A stretch of DNA of 64,000 nucleotides from Paenibacillus turicensis (GTDB lineage Bacteria > Bacillota > Bacilli > Paenibacillales > Paenibacillaceae): positions 62,001 through 126,000 of the forward strand of contig NZ_JAGGKG010000010.1 in NCBI RefSeq assembly GCF_017873435.1. The letters are read 5' to 3'. Made by a program: the position numbers and the translations under genes. This document shows positions 37,209 to 45,937 of this stretch, in pieces. Under the pieces are notes generated by a model. That model saw only the letters and a program-made list of their open reading frames with translations. It had not been told where the DNA came from and ran no database searches. Position 1 is the stretch's first letter. Every line of letters begins with the position of its first letter.

Positions 37209-37227
37209 GATAATGATTTTCATTATC
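37209..37227. promoter_or_regulatory. Fur box upstream of the siderophore-binding lipoprotein
   Basis: GATAATGATTTTCATTATC on the plus strand, a near-perfect 19-base palindrome differing from the consensus only at the centre. It lies 24 bases upstream of the ATG and predicts iron repression of the lipoprotein-FhuF operon. Confidence 0.85.
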
Positions 37228-37314
37228 GAATTCATAAAGTGAGTATAATGTATCTACACACTTTATTTCCATGTACTTTTGCGACATTGGAACAGGATTA
37301 ATGCGACATCTCTC

Positions 37315-37671
37315 CTAAACCAAAAAACCATCCAAATCTCGATACCCCATATCAATCAACAATTTGTTGCCATTTAACTGGTGCACTTTTTTCGCTATCG
37401 TATCTAAATTCAGATTAATTATATACTGCAAAACCTCAGCCACATACTTAGGTTGGTTAAAGTTAACTAGATATTGCTTCTCATCCTTCATCATCCTTAA
37501 ACCTTCATTTAAAGGGCTACCCGAAATTGGCGTATCCGTTGTAACAAACTGAACTATGAACCTTGCATCCTTTTTTTCAGTAATGAACGTCAGCTTGGAT
37601 TTACAGTAAAAATCTCTAACGGTGGAATAACTCCACAAATAGGTTGCTCCATCAACTACTATCTTCCTCAT
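37315..37671 (-). CDS. Hypothetical protein downstream of a nucleotidyltransferase
   Basis: A 118-residue protein not recognised. It has GAGGGTT about 8 bases before the ATG and starts only 6 bases after the stop codon of the nucleotidyltransferase-like gene, so the two are probably one transcription unit. It is a soluble, mixed-strand protein (MRKIVVDGATYLWSYSTV, YVAEVLQYIINLNLDTIAKK). Confidence 0.6.
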   Translation of the reverse strand: MRKIVVDGATYLWSYSTVRDFYCKSKLTFITEKKDARFIVQFVTTDTPISGSPLNEGLRMMKDEKQYLVNFNQPKYVAEVLQYIINLNLDTIAKKVHQLNGNKLLIDMGYRDLDGFLV

Positions 37672-37677
37672 TGGTTT

Positions 37678-38199
37678 TTAACCCTCGTTCTCATCATCTT
37701 CGTATCTTCCTCCAAAAATTACGCCCTGCATCTTAGCATAAGATTTTTCATGTACCAATGCTTCTTGATGGTATTTCTGATTCGTATATTTTTGAAAATA
37801 ATAATCTTTAATTAGTAAAAGATCGTTCCGGTATTTTTCAACATCCATTGCACATACTCGGCTCCATAACAGGCGATCAATTGAGATTACCAACATATTT
37901 TCCTCTTCAATCGCATCCTTTATAAAGAAATCATAATCGAGATGGGCTATGCTTCGCCATATTTCAAATTTATCTATAACCAAACCTAAATCACCATACA
38001 GATCTTTGGTCTTTTCGGGATACTGCTGTGCTAAACTTTTATAATCACAATCCGTAATAATTAAATCAATGTCCGCGCCTGACTTACGCAGTCCATAGTA
38101 CTCCATAGCCAAGCCCCCCACTAAAAGCGGCTTAGTTGAAAAATTCAGATTACTTTGGACTATGCTTTCATTAAAAATCCGAATTACGTTATTCATCAT
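37678..38199 (-). CDS. Nucleotidyltransferase-fold protein
   Basis: A 173-residue protein with the nucleotidyltransferase signature split as LLVGGLAMEYYGLRKSGADI and DLIITD, where the two aspartates of ADIDL would bind metal, plus a later acidic strand (LDYDFFI). This is the minimal fold also seen in MNT, AbiEii-like and antibiotic adenylyltransferase proteins. The start overlaps the end of the histidine phosphatase gene by 11 bases. The role could be antibiotic or target nucleotidylation; this is not proven. Confidence 0.7.
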   Translation of the reverse strand: MMNNVIRIFNESIVQSNLNFSTKPLLVGGLAMEYYGLRKSGADIDLIITDCDYKSLAQQYPEKTKDLYGDLGLVIDKFEIWRSIAHLDYDFFIKDAIEEENMLVISIDRLLWSRVCAMDVEKYRNDLLLIKDYYFQKYTNQKYHQEALVHEKSYAKMQGVIFGGRYEDDENEG

Positions 38200-38779
38200 T
38201 TAATCCCCCATCTAAATGTTTTGTGCAATTAAACAGCTCACATTCCCATCTGTGCTCCCCTTTTTTTAGAATGGTCACCGATGTATTATCCAAATGCTCT
38301 CCAATATCCTCATGAGGGATAAGCCTTTTTAATGTATACCCCAATAATCCGATATGGCTCACTACAAGTACTCTCTGATCGGGATGCCGCTCTACAATAT
38401 CATTGATAAAGGCTATCCCTCTTGCCATGACATCCTGCTGTGATTCCATGCCTAAATCTAATTTTGACCAGCCATACCCCCACTTTTTTACGCGTTCTGC
38501 TTCAGTCGTCCCTTCGATAAGCCCACAATGTACTTCTCTTAAACGCTTATCCATAATGACATCAATGCCTTTTATTTCTCCGATCAATTGAGCTGTTTCT
38601 AAAGCCCTTCCTAAATCACTACAATAAATATAGTCCCATGACTCCCCCTTCATGCGTTGGGACAGTAACTGTGCCTGCATACGCCCTTCCTCATTTAAAG
38701 GGATATCACTATGCCCTTGCACTTTCCCTTCTAAATTCCAATCCGTAATTCCATGTCGAACAAGTCCAATTATTGTCAC
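38189..38779 (-). CDS. Histidine phosphatase-family protein (phosphoglycerate-mutase-like)
   Basis: A 196-residue protein starting at GTG with AAAAGGGGAT upstream. The phospho-acceptor motif LVRHGITDWNLEGKVQGHSD, a mid-protein VHCGLIEGTT and the second catalytic histidine in VLVVSHIGLLGY are all present. Probably a broad phosphatase (CobC/PhoE-like). It heads a three-gene unit with the nucleotidyltransferase and the small hypothetical protein. Confidence 0.88.
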   Translation of the reverse strand: MTIIGLVRHGITDWNLEGKVQGHSDIPLNEEGRMQAQLLSQRMKGESWDYIYCSDLGRALETAQLIGEIKGIDVIMDKRLREVHCGLIEGTTEAERVKKWGYGWSKLDLGMESQQDVMARGIAFINDIVERHPDQRVLVVSHIGLLGYTLKRLIPHEDIGEHLDNTSVTILKKGEHRWECELFNCTKHLDGGLNDE

Positions 38780-38856
38780 GTTTTATCCCCTTTTCTTACA
38801 TCAATTGCCTTCATTTGTCCCCCTTATAGTCTCCCACATCTGTCAGGACTCCATAG

Positions 38857-39804
38857 TCATTTCTGGTCGATGGACTGCTCCTGAGAATCCATAATTTGCT
38901 CTGTAAGTTCAATCTTTTCCATTAACCTCGCTAGCTCCATAGGGTCTGAGCCACTCTCTGCACACCAGCATACAGCCATCGTCATCTCTACATAAAGGCA
39001 TTGCTTTAAAATATGACTTGGAATATGTAGTCGCTTGGCTAATGTCGTAATAATATAACTTACTTTGGACTGTAAGGTAGGCGTAACTTCATCGTTTTCG
39101 TTAAATTCATTCAAAATAAAACGTGGAGTATCAAATACAGGATCACCGATTACGCCTTTGGGATCAATAATGGTATAACCGCCATTACGATTTTGCAAAA
39201 TATTATCATGGTGGAAATCGCCATGAAGTAATAATTTTTTATTGTAGTCTAACGAGATAGAATCAAAGATTGCCTTTGCTTTTTTCATTTTCATATAAAG
39301 TTCAGTACAGTCTTGACGTATGCTCATATAGTCTGTTATTCGGTAAACCCACTGCTTGTAGGTTGGATAAGCTTCTGCTTTGTTAGATGAAATATGTAAG
39401 TCTTGATACAACTCACTAAAAACGGAGAGTCTAGCATCTAGCGATGGCTCAGCTCGCAAAGCAATCCCTGGCACAATATGTTGCTCCAGAAAAATACCAG
39501 CTTCTATATCCACTTTGTATACTTTACAAAACTTACCCCCATCGTATTCTTTTAACGCATTTACCTCAGTCACTATCTCTGGACTATCTGGATACCCGAT
39601 CTTTAACACCGTATCGCCAAATTGATCTGAATGACAGGTGAAAATTAAGTTTGCTGATAAATTTGATTTTAATTGGATGTTTGTTAGATTCCACTTCGCC
39701 TCGTATTTCTCAAGATTACCTATTACTTTGTCATAATGGGCTTGTCCAAATTGCTTAACAATTTCGCCAACTTCAAGCTCACTCATACCATAAAAATGCT
39801 TCAT
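38857..39804 (-). CDS. APH(6)/hydroxyurea-kinase-like phosphotransferase
   Basis: A 315-residue protein. Catalytic loop LLLHGDFHHDNIL and the metal site TIIDPKGVIGDPVFDTPRFI, in which Asp-Pro-Lys-Gly replaces the usual Asp-x-Gly. This DPKGVxGDPxxD pattern is characteristic of the aminoglycoside 6-phosphotransferase/hydroxyurea kinase group, so streptomycin-like or related antibiotic phosphorylation is a reasonable guess. GGGAGG lies about 12 bases before the ATG, rather far. It may confer resistance, but activity is unproven. Confidence 0.82.
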   Translation of the reverse strand: MKHFYGMSELEVGEIVKQFGQAHYDKVIGNLEKYEAKWNLTNIQLKSNLSANLIFTCHSDQFGDTVLKIGYPDSPEIVTEVNALKEYDGGKFCKVYKVDIEAGIFLEQHIVPGIALRAEPSLDARLSVFSELYQDLHISSNKAEAYPTYKQWVYRITDYMSIRQDCTELYMKMKKAKAIFDSISLDYNKKLLLHGDFHHDNILQNRNGGYTIIDPKGVIGDPVFDTPRFILNEFNENDEVTPTLQSKVSYIITTLAKRLHIPSHILKQCLYVEMTMAVCWCAESGSDPMELARLMEKIELTEQIMDSQEQSIDQK

Positions 39805-40021
39805 AGAAATGAGGTTCCTCCCATTTATAATATTAAGTTTCCATACTTTATTTTGTCATCAATTACTTAACCTGTATATAACAGAAACTCAATGGCTATA
39901 GTATCTCTATCTGACCTCCCTGTTCCTCAACCTCCTGACATGCCATACCTATAATGAGCAAAGCTCTGGTATGATCAAGTTTCTTAAATTTATCTTTTTG
40001 AGATAACAGGTATTTAAAGCG

Positions 40022-40061
40022 AAAAAACCCATTCAAATCAACAATCAATGATTTGAATGGG
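40022..40061 (-). terminator. Terminator of the first MerR gene
   Basis: CCCATTCAAATCA (40028-40040) pairs with TGATTTGAATGGG (40049-40061), followed in minus direction by six T. Confidence 0.85.
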
Positions 40062-40095
40062 ATCTTCATATTTATAAGCTTGTACAGATTTTTTG

Positions 40096-40911
40096 TTAGT
40101 TTCTAAAGCCTTGTGGATGTGTGCTCACATTGCTTGAAGTTTCAGTCCCCATCTGCTTATTCATGACATATTCAATCGCTTCCTGAAGCCACTGCTCTTC
40201 TTCTAACATAAACGGCGATGTCCCTGCTGTCATTTCCTCAAGCTGTGTAATGTCCAACTCATTTACATCTCCTAAAGCTTCTATCGCTTCCGGTCCCACA
40301 AGCTCCATTTGGGCATTCATATATTGACTAATAAGCTGCTGCACCTCAGGTGTATCTACAGGCTCACCACATTTTTGTTTAATTCGTTCAACAAAGTCTA
40401 AATATAAAGTATCCATCGCCTGAACCGTCTCTGGCTCATGTTTTTTAAAAATTGCAGCTACAGCCTCCTTGCCCCTGACCTCCTCTAGCCACGCTTGCTG
40501 ACGATGACTAGACTGTATACCATGCACAAAGGTTAATAAGGTTGTCAGCTGCTCTGATCCTGCTAAATCGGATAGGCTTTGAATGCGATGAATTGCCTGT
40601 AGTGCAAGCTCTAATCCCTCTTTTTGAGCAACCACCTGCTTCTCTAATTCCACAAGCATGTCCGCCCACTGCTGATCAGATAAGTTTGCCTTTAGAATGT
40701 TACGAATTTCTTTAATTGAAAAACCTAAAAATTTCAAGGCCACGATTTTCTGCAATTGTGTTACTTGTTCAAAATCATACATGCGATGCTCGCCTTCACC
40801 ATGTCTAATCGGGCTTAGCAAGCCTTGCTCTTCATAGTAATGTAATGTCCGATAGGTGACACCTGCTTGCTCCGCAATTTGTGCAATGGTAAGAAGTGTG
40901 TCTCTGTTCAT
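40096..40911 (-). CDS. MerR-family regulator with TipAS-like ligand domain
   Basis: A 271-residue protein: N-terminal MerR winged helix (LLTIAQIAEQAGVTYRTLHY, then EEQGLLSPIR and LQKIVALKFLGFSIKEIR), a dimerisation coiled coil, and a C-terminal all-helical TipAS-type domain (about 150-260) that in relatives such as TipAL and Mta binds hydrophobic or thiopeptide drugs. Ribosome site AAAGGAGG. It stands alone and its promoter has the MerR-type 19-base spacer with a palindrome, so self-activation is likely. Confidence 0.88.
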   Translation of the reverse strand: MNRDTLLTIAQIAEQAGVTYRTLHYYEEQGLLSPIRHGEGEHRMYDFEQVTQLQKIVALKFLGFSIKEIRNILKANLSDQQWADMLVELEKQVVAQKEGLELALQAIHRIQSLSDLAGSEQLTTLLTFVHGIQSSHRQQAWLEEVRGKEAVAAIFKKHEPETVQAMDTLYLDFVERIKQKCGEPVDTPEVQQLISQYMNAQMELVGPEAIEALGDVNELDITQLEEMTAGTSPFMLEEEQWLQEAIEYVMNKQMGTETSSNVSTHPQGFRN

Positions 40912-40957
40912 TTTTTGCGTTCCTCCTTTGAAAATCAGGCTAATAACTTACGTTTTT

Positions 40958-40988
40958 ATTTTATCTGCTAACGTAACGTGAGGCGCAA
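40958..40988 (-). promoter_or_regulatory. MerR-type promoter with 19-base spacer and operator
   Basis: On the minus strand: -35 TTGCGC, a spacer of exactly 19 bases containing CTCACGT-T-ACGTTAG (6 of 7 bases symmetrical), and -10 TAAAAT. The over-long spacer with an internal dyad is the hallmark of MerR-activated promoters. It lies 47 bases upstream of the first MerR gene. Confidence 0.75.
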
Positions 40989-41044
40989 GCTTGAATTTTT
41001 AAAGGGAACATAAGGGCTCATTTGTAAATATTGTACCTAACTAC

Positions 41045-41728
41045 CTAGACATCCAGTGGCGTATACCAATCCAACTTGTTCCAGAGACTATCTGGGTGGT
41101 GGATTAAATATTTTAAATTATCCCATGTCTCCTTGGTTTTATTTTCACTAAAATAGCCTTGTCTATATTGAAAGCCTACGATATACCCTAAGCCAAACTC
41201 TAACCAGCTCGAAAATTTGTTTTGCATCTTTTTCCCCACTCGAACTGCATACTGAAAAGCTTCTTCTTCTGTAATAAAGTTTAAATAAGCTGCTGCCCTA
41301 CATAGGTGTAAAAAGAAGGCATACTCTCTAGCTATTGTTGCCCCTCTGGGTATACGATCCATGTTATCTAGTACACATTTCCATTTTGCATGCTCATATT
41401 GATTTTGTTCATGTGATTGCACAAACTTTTTACGATCTAGCATAGATAATGTGGATAAAAAATTGGCTCTTTCATCAAATTCGCTTGGGTCATCCCAATC
41501 CTGTCTATTTAAAGCACTAATCATATCTTCTTTAGTATGAATGTTTAAATCCCTACGTAAGGAATTCATTCGTATAAAACGGCCTTCCTCTGTTTCAGGA
41601 ATTAAATAATTTTTTTCATGACTATGCCCATAATAGTTATAGTCCCCTACTCCTATAGCAAAACACCACAACCATGCCTTGTATATAGGATCTTCTTGAA
41701 AAGGGTCAGGATTACTAAATTTCAACAT
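41045..41728 (-). CDS. DUF1266-domain protein, partner of the J-domain gene
   Basis: A 227-residue protein from the ATG at 41728, with TGGAGG 6 bases upstream. It has the DUF1266 look: YKAWLWCFAIGVGDYNYYGH near the start and a helical C-terminal part (FLHLCRAAAYLNFITEEEAF, SSWLEFGLGYIVGFQYRQGY). Its function is unknown in the family. Its start lies just after the stop codon of the J-domain/TPR gene, with the ribosome site inside that gene's end, so the two are co-translated. Confidence 0.8.
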   Translation of the reverse strand: MLKFSNPDPFQEDPIYKAWLWCFAIGVGDYNYYGHSHEKNYLIPETEEGRFIRMNSLRRDLNIHTKEDMISALNRQDWDDPSEFDERANFLSTLSMLDRKKFVQSHEQNQYEHAKWKCVLDNMDRIPRGATIAREYAFFLHLCRAAAYLNFITEEEAFQYAVRVGKKMQNKFSSWLEFGLGYIVGFQYRQGYFSENKTKETWDNLKYLIHHPDSLWNKLDWYTPLDV

Positions 41729-41730
41729 CG

Positions 41731-44364
41731 CTACCTCCATAAGGTTGTAAAAAATTTTTCGATTTCACTAGGTTCTTCAGGTTGAATTAAAACTAGGTTA
41801 AATAGTTCAGGTAATGAGATTACAGATCTAGATAACAGTTTTTTCATCATACCTTGATTAGCTTGCTTTGCAGCTTCATAAACTTGCTGATACTCAGTGT
41901 TATCTGTAACCAGTTGAATTGCTTCCTCAGCATACATTAGTGCTTCCTTATTTTTCTTCAATTGTAGACACGCCATGCTACTATAGATCAAAGAGAAAGG
42001 TTCTCGGTCTTTACTTAGTGCATATTGCAACCAAAAATAAGCCTCATCTGCATTCCCTCTATGATAATACGCTACACCAGTGTAGAAGCTTGCCCATTCC
42101 TTGGCGGTGTCGTCTTCTTCTAATTCATAATAAAAATTACTCGCAAGTATCGTTGCTTCCTTCCACGACTTAAAATTAAGCAAAATACGGATCATATTTA
42201 CCGTCATCCAGCGATCCCAAGGATACTCTTTTAAAATATTCTCCATCCATCCAAGTACCTTTTCTTCTTTCCTTGGAAAAATATAATTCATATAGGTGTA
42301 AACTGCCCGTTGTACAATAATATAGGATGTAGGCTTCTGTTCAACACCTAAACAATAGGTCATCCAAGCCTGTTCATAATCTCCTGTTGCTCGGTAAATA
42401 TCCCCCTTTAAGATGTATCCCTCAATATCGTCATAATGCTTCATGTATTCGTCTAAAGCCAGCAAAGCTTCTGAATAATGGTCTAATTTAACATAAGCAA
42501 CAGCCAAATTAAAATATGTATAATTATCATGGAGATAATCAATACATTTTTGAAAAGCAACTAGCGACTCCTCATATTGCTGTAAGTTCATATGACAATG
42601 CCCCTTCATAAGCCAAGCATATGAATAAAATCTGAATTCACTTAACATGAAATTCACATCCTCTAGTGTCTCCTCCCAACGTTGCAATCTAAAAAGAGAC
42701 AGTGCACGATACACATAAAACCGCCAATTCTCGGGATTCTGTACAATTGCCTTTGCACTATAGTATATGGCAGTTTCGAACTGTTCCTGTTCATAATATA
42801 ATTTACCAAGTAGATAATTAACGTGAGGGTTCAAAGGATTCATTTCAAACGCTACAGTTAATTGCAGCTGTGCTTGTTCATATAGATTAAGGTCCAATAA
42901 TACTTCCCCAAGTGCAACCTTAATGTCATAGCCATTCGTTCCTTCTTCTTCTGCCAACTGTTTAGCTATATAAAGTAATTCTTTGCTTCGTTCATATTGC
43001 TCTAAGCTGAGTTTTGCTTGTCCCCACAACAAATAAATTGCAGAGTTAGCTCCACCATGAGCTGTGATTTGTTCCAACAGATTGCAACAAATTTCAAATT
43101 GATCAGTCTCAAAGTAAAGCTGTGCTAATTCAAACTTAAGCTTGTTCAAATCAGTTGCAAATGCTAGTTTTCCTCGTATTTCACTGATCATTTTCATATT
43201 TAAATCAGCCAACATCACTTGTGCAATTACTTCTGACGGATTTTCTTCCTTTATTAATTCTAAAATATCCTTCGCCTCTTGTAGTTGACCATAGTGCTGA
43301 TAACATTTTGCAATCCCAGTCATGGCTTGTAAGGAATTACTGTCCTTCGCCAATATGTCCTGATAAAGTCGCATTGCTTCTTTAATTCGCTTCTCAGCAA
43401 CTAAAAAAGTACCGTACTGGAGCATAACTGACTCTTCATAAGGGAACTCTCTAATCAATCGCTCATAAATTAAATTAGCTTCCTTTTGTCTATCTGTTCG
43501 TACTAAATACTCCCCATACAACCGTAAAAGATCAAAATCATTAGCATACACCGTTTGCGCTTCATTTAAAAAATGCTCTGCCTGCTCTAGATCGTTTGTG
43601 GATAAGGCTTGTCTTGCTTTTTCTCGATAAAATATAAACGCATCTGGATTGATATCCTCAGATAACTCTAGCAATTCTGGGAACTCAAAAGACCATGGCC
43701 TGGTCACTAGATAATAGTAATAGTCATAAAAATCGTGATCTTCAGCATCACTGCTATGCACAGAATCCTTTTGCGCTAACCAATTAAATTGTTCTTCTAG
43801 CAGTCTCAATATAGGCTGTGGTAGCTGATTAAATTGCTTTAAGTATTCCCATAACGACCTACTAATGATGGAATAATACTCAAAATCACGCACCTCTTCA
43901 AAGGACAACATATATTGCCAATTTTCCAGCTTGATTCTAGCATTATAATCATGGTACAAAGTATGGATTTGATGCATAAACCATTCAGGAAAAGTTACCT
44001 TCTGAGTGTCATCTTCCTCTTCTTCTGCATTCTCAGCGTTCTCTGGATGGTGAACGTTTTTAGCTTCCTCAAGTGTAACTGCAACTTCGTCACCCCCGAC
44101 GTGACTTTCAGATTGAACACAATGGACAGTATCCCCATCCCCACTAGCTTCATCTACATTATTATCCTGATTAACTACATCCTCTGCTGCGATAGAAGAC
44201 AAATATTTAGCTTCCTGTAACGCCGCTTTATATGCCTCTTGTAGGTTTTGAAACGCCTCAATCTCATCCTCAGGATGTGCATCTCTTAGTTTCCTTGCAT
44301 ATGCTCGCTTAATGACCTTAACATCCATCGTTGGACTAATCTCAAGAAATTCCCAAGCATTCAC
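41731..44364 (-). CDS. J-domain protein with tetratricopeptide repeats
   Basis: An 877-residue protein starting at GTG. Residues 1-55 are a short J domain (MNAWEFLEISPTMDVKVIKR, then RKLRDAHPEDEIEAFQNLQE) in which the canonical HPD is HPE. After an acidic linker (about 65-125), roughly residues 240-840 are at least a dozen tetratricopeptide-like repeats (for example LRLYGEYLVRTDRQKEANLI and INPHVNYLLGKLYYEQEQF-type units). J domains recruit Hsp70; the repeats bind client proteins. The HPE form is common in this J-domain/DUF1266 gene pair and suggests a specialised chaperone partner. Confidence 0.85.
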   Translation of the reverse strand: MNAWEFLEISPTMDVKVIKRAYARKLRDAHPEDEIEAFQNLQEAYKAALQEAKYLSSIAAEDVVNQDNNVDEASGDGDTVHCVQSESHVGGDEVAVTLEEAKNVHHPENAENAEEEEDDTQKVTFPEWFMHQIHTLYHDYNARIKLENWQYMLSFEEVRDFEYYSIISRSLWEYLKQFNQLPQPILRLLEEQFNWLAQKDSVHSSDAEDHDFYDYYYYLVTRPWSFEFPELLELSEDINPDAFIFYREKARQALSTNDLEQAEHFLNEAQTVYANDFDLLRLYGEYLVRTDRQKEANLIYERLIREFPYEESVMLQYGTFLVAEKRIKEAMRLYQDILAKDSNSLQAMTGIAKCYQHYGQLQEAKDILELIKEENPSEVIAQVMLADLNMKMISEIRGKLAFATDLNKLKFELAQLYFETDQFEICCNLLEQITAHGGANSAIYLLWGQAKLSLEQYERSKELLYIAKQLAEEEGTNGYDIKVALGEVLLDLNLYEQAQLQLTVAFEMNPLNPHVNYLLGKLYYEQEQFETAIYYSAKAIVQNPENWRFYVYRALSLFRLQRWEETLEDVNFMLSEFRFYSYAWLMKGHCHMNLQQYEESLVAFQKCIDYLHDNYTYFNLAVAYVKLDHYSEALLALDEYMKHYDDIEGYILKGDIYRATGDYEQAWMTYCLGVEQKPTSYIIVQRAVYTYMNYIFPRKEEKVLGWMENILKEYPWDRWMTVNMIRILLNFKSWKEATILASNFYYELEEDDTAKEWASFYTGVAYYHRGNADEAYFWLQYALSKDREPFSLIYSSMACLQLKKNKEALMYAEEAIQLVTDNTEYQQVYEAAKQANQGMMKKLLSRSVISLPELFNLVLIQPEEPSEIEKFFTTLWR

Positions 44365-44521
44365 TCTCGTATCATCCCTTTATGTATAAAATATGTGGTA
44401 TTACATAGTTAGGTATTTTATCCCATTATTATATAGTTTTAAGTCTATAATACTATCTTTTTAAGCCTATGTGTTACTATAAGTTGGAATAGGAATACAT
44501 TCAAAGTTAAAATTCCATAAC

Positions 44522-44564
44522 AAAAAAAAGCTACAGTCATCCCCGATTAGAGGAAAACTGTAGC
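44522..44564 (-). terminator. Terminator of the aminotransferase gene
   Basis: GCTACAG (44530-44536) pairs with CTGTAGC (44558-44564), followed in minus direction by eight T. Confidence 0.85.
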
Positions 44565-44582
44565 CCTTGTCCCTGCACTATT

Positions 44583-45770
44583 TTAACCGATTACCTTCGC
44601 AATACGCTCCAACGCAGTTTGCACAATGGATCTTGGGCAAGCTAGATTAATGCGCATGTAGCCTTGTCCAGCTTCACCAAACCACACGCCTGGGTTAAGA
44701 AGAACCTTAGCTTCTTCCTTTAGCTTCTTGTCTAGCTCTTCGTTTGACAACCCTAGAGCAGAGAAGTCTAGCCATGACAAATAAGTTCCTTCTTGCTTGT
44801 GCAGCTTGACCTTTGGCATATTAGCCTTAATGAACTCGTCCATAAATGTAAGGGTTTCATTGATGTAATCCAGCATCGCATCTAGCCATGCAGCCCCTTG
44901 TGGTGAATAAGCAGCTGACGTCGCAATGATGCCAAATAAATTTGGTTCGGCAATCGAGGACTTTTCGAGCTCTTTATCTATTTTCTTCTTAATTTCAGCA
45001 TTAGGAATAATTAAACTTGAGCACTGCATCCCTGCTAAATTAAAGGTTTTCGTTGGTGCTGTACATATAACAGAAGAGTTGGCAAAAGACTCCCCTAACG
45101 TAGCATAAACGGTATGGCTATACCCAGGCAAAACAAGGTCATGATGAATTTCATCAGACACTACAATAACACCATGGCGCTGACAAATTTCGCCCATCTG
45201 TCTTAGCTCTTCTGGATGCCACACTCTACCGACTGGATTATGAGGACTACACAAAATAAGCAGCTTTGTAGAAGGTTGTTTTGCCTTTTCCTCTAAATCC
45301 TCAAAATCCATTTCATAATAGCCATCTGTAACCTTTAACTGATTATTAATAACCTTACGATCATTTACCTCAACAGTTTTGCGGAATGGACCGTATACAG
45401 GCTCCTGAATAATAACACCATCGCCAGCTTCCGTTAAAGCACGGATTATAAAATTAAGTGCAGGTACAATGCCAGGTGTTGTAGAAACCCATTCATGAGA
45501 AATATCCCAATGATGTCGCTCCTTCATCCACCAGATGAGTGCAGCATGACTATCTTTTTTTAACGTCGGATAACCAAATATTCCATGCTCTAAGCTTGTT
45601 TGTAGTGCGTCAATAATATGAGGAGCGGCTTTGAAATCCATATCTGCCACCCAGAGTGGCAAGTAATCACTATCTTTTTCTAATTTAAATCTTTTACCTA
45701 GTCCTTCTATATCCCATTTGAGCGCATTACTGCTCGATCGATCAATAACAACATCAAAATCATATGACAT
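44583..45770 (-). CDS. patB: MalY/PatB-type pyridoxal-phosphate lyase/aminotransferase
   Basis: A 395-residue fold-type-I PLP enzyme with ribosome site GGAGGG. Segments typical of the MalY/PatB C-S lyase group: LPLWVADMDFKAAPHIIDAL, TTPGIVPALNFIIRALTEAG, LCSPHNPVGRVW, VVSDEIHHDLVLPG and the PLP lysine in TAPTKTFNLAGMQCS. It cleaves cystathionine-like C-S bonds, giving homocysteine or thiols, in the cytoplasm. It stands as a single gene. Confidence 0.9.
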   Translation of the reverse strand: MSYDFDVVIDRSSSNALKWDIEGLGKRFKLEKDSDYLPLWVADMDFKAAPHIIDALQTSLEHGIFGYPTLKKDSHAALIWWMKERHHWDISHEWVSTTPGIVPALNFIIRALTEAGDGVIIQEPVYGPFRKTVEVNDRKVINNQLKVTDGYYEMDFEDLEEKAKQPSTKLLILCSPHNPVGRVWHPEELRQMGEICQRHGVIVVSDEIHHDLVLPGYSHTVYATLGESFANSSVICTAPTKTFNLAGMQCSSLIIPNAEIKKKIDKELEKSSIAEPNLFGIIATSAAYSPQGAAWLDAMLDYINETLTFMDEFIKANMPKVKLHKQEGTYLSWLDFSALGLSNEELDKKLKEEAKVLLNPGVWFGEAGQGYMRINLACPRSIVQTALERIAKVIG

Positions 45771-45830
45771 CTCCGATTCCCTCCAAGTCTGTTATCTAGA
45801 TATTGTACCATTATAGTATGTAATCTCTAA

Positions 45831-45896
45831 ATAGAAAAACAGAAGAATGTGGTATTCGCAATAAAAAATATTACGTATACGTATTCATTCTTCTGT
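45831..45896 (-). terminator. Terminator of the beta-lactamase-like gene
   Basis: Long hairpin with arms ACAGAAGAATG (45839-45849) and CATTCTTCTGT (45886-45896), followed in minus direction by TTTTTCT. Confidence 0.8.
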
Positions 45897-45937
45897 ATGA
45901 TCATGAAAATAAATATTAAAATTGATTGTATACCTGT

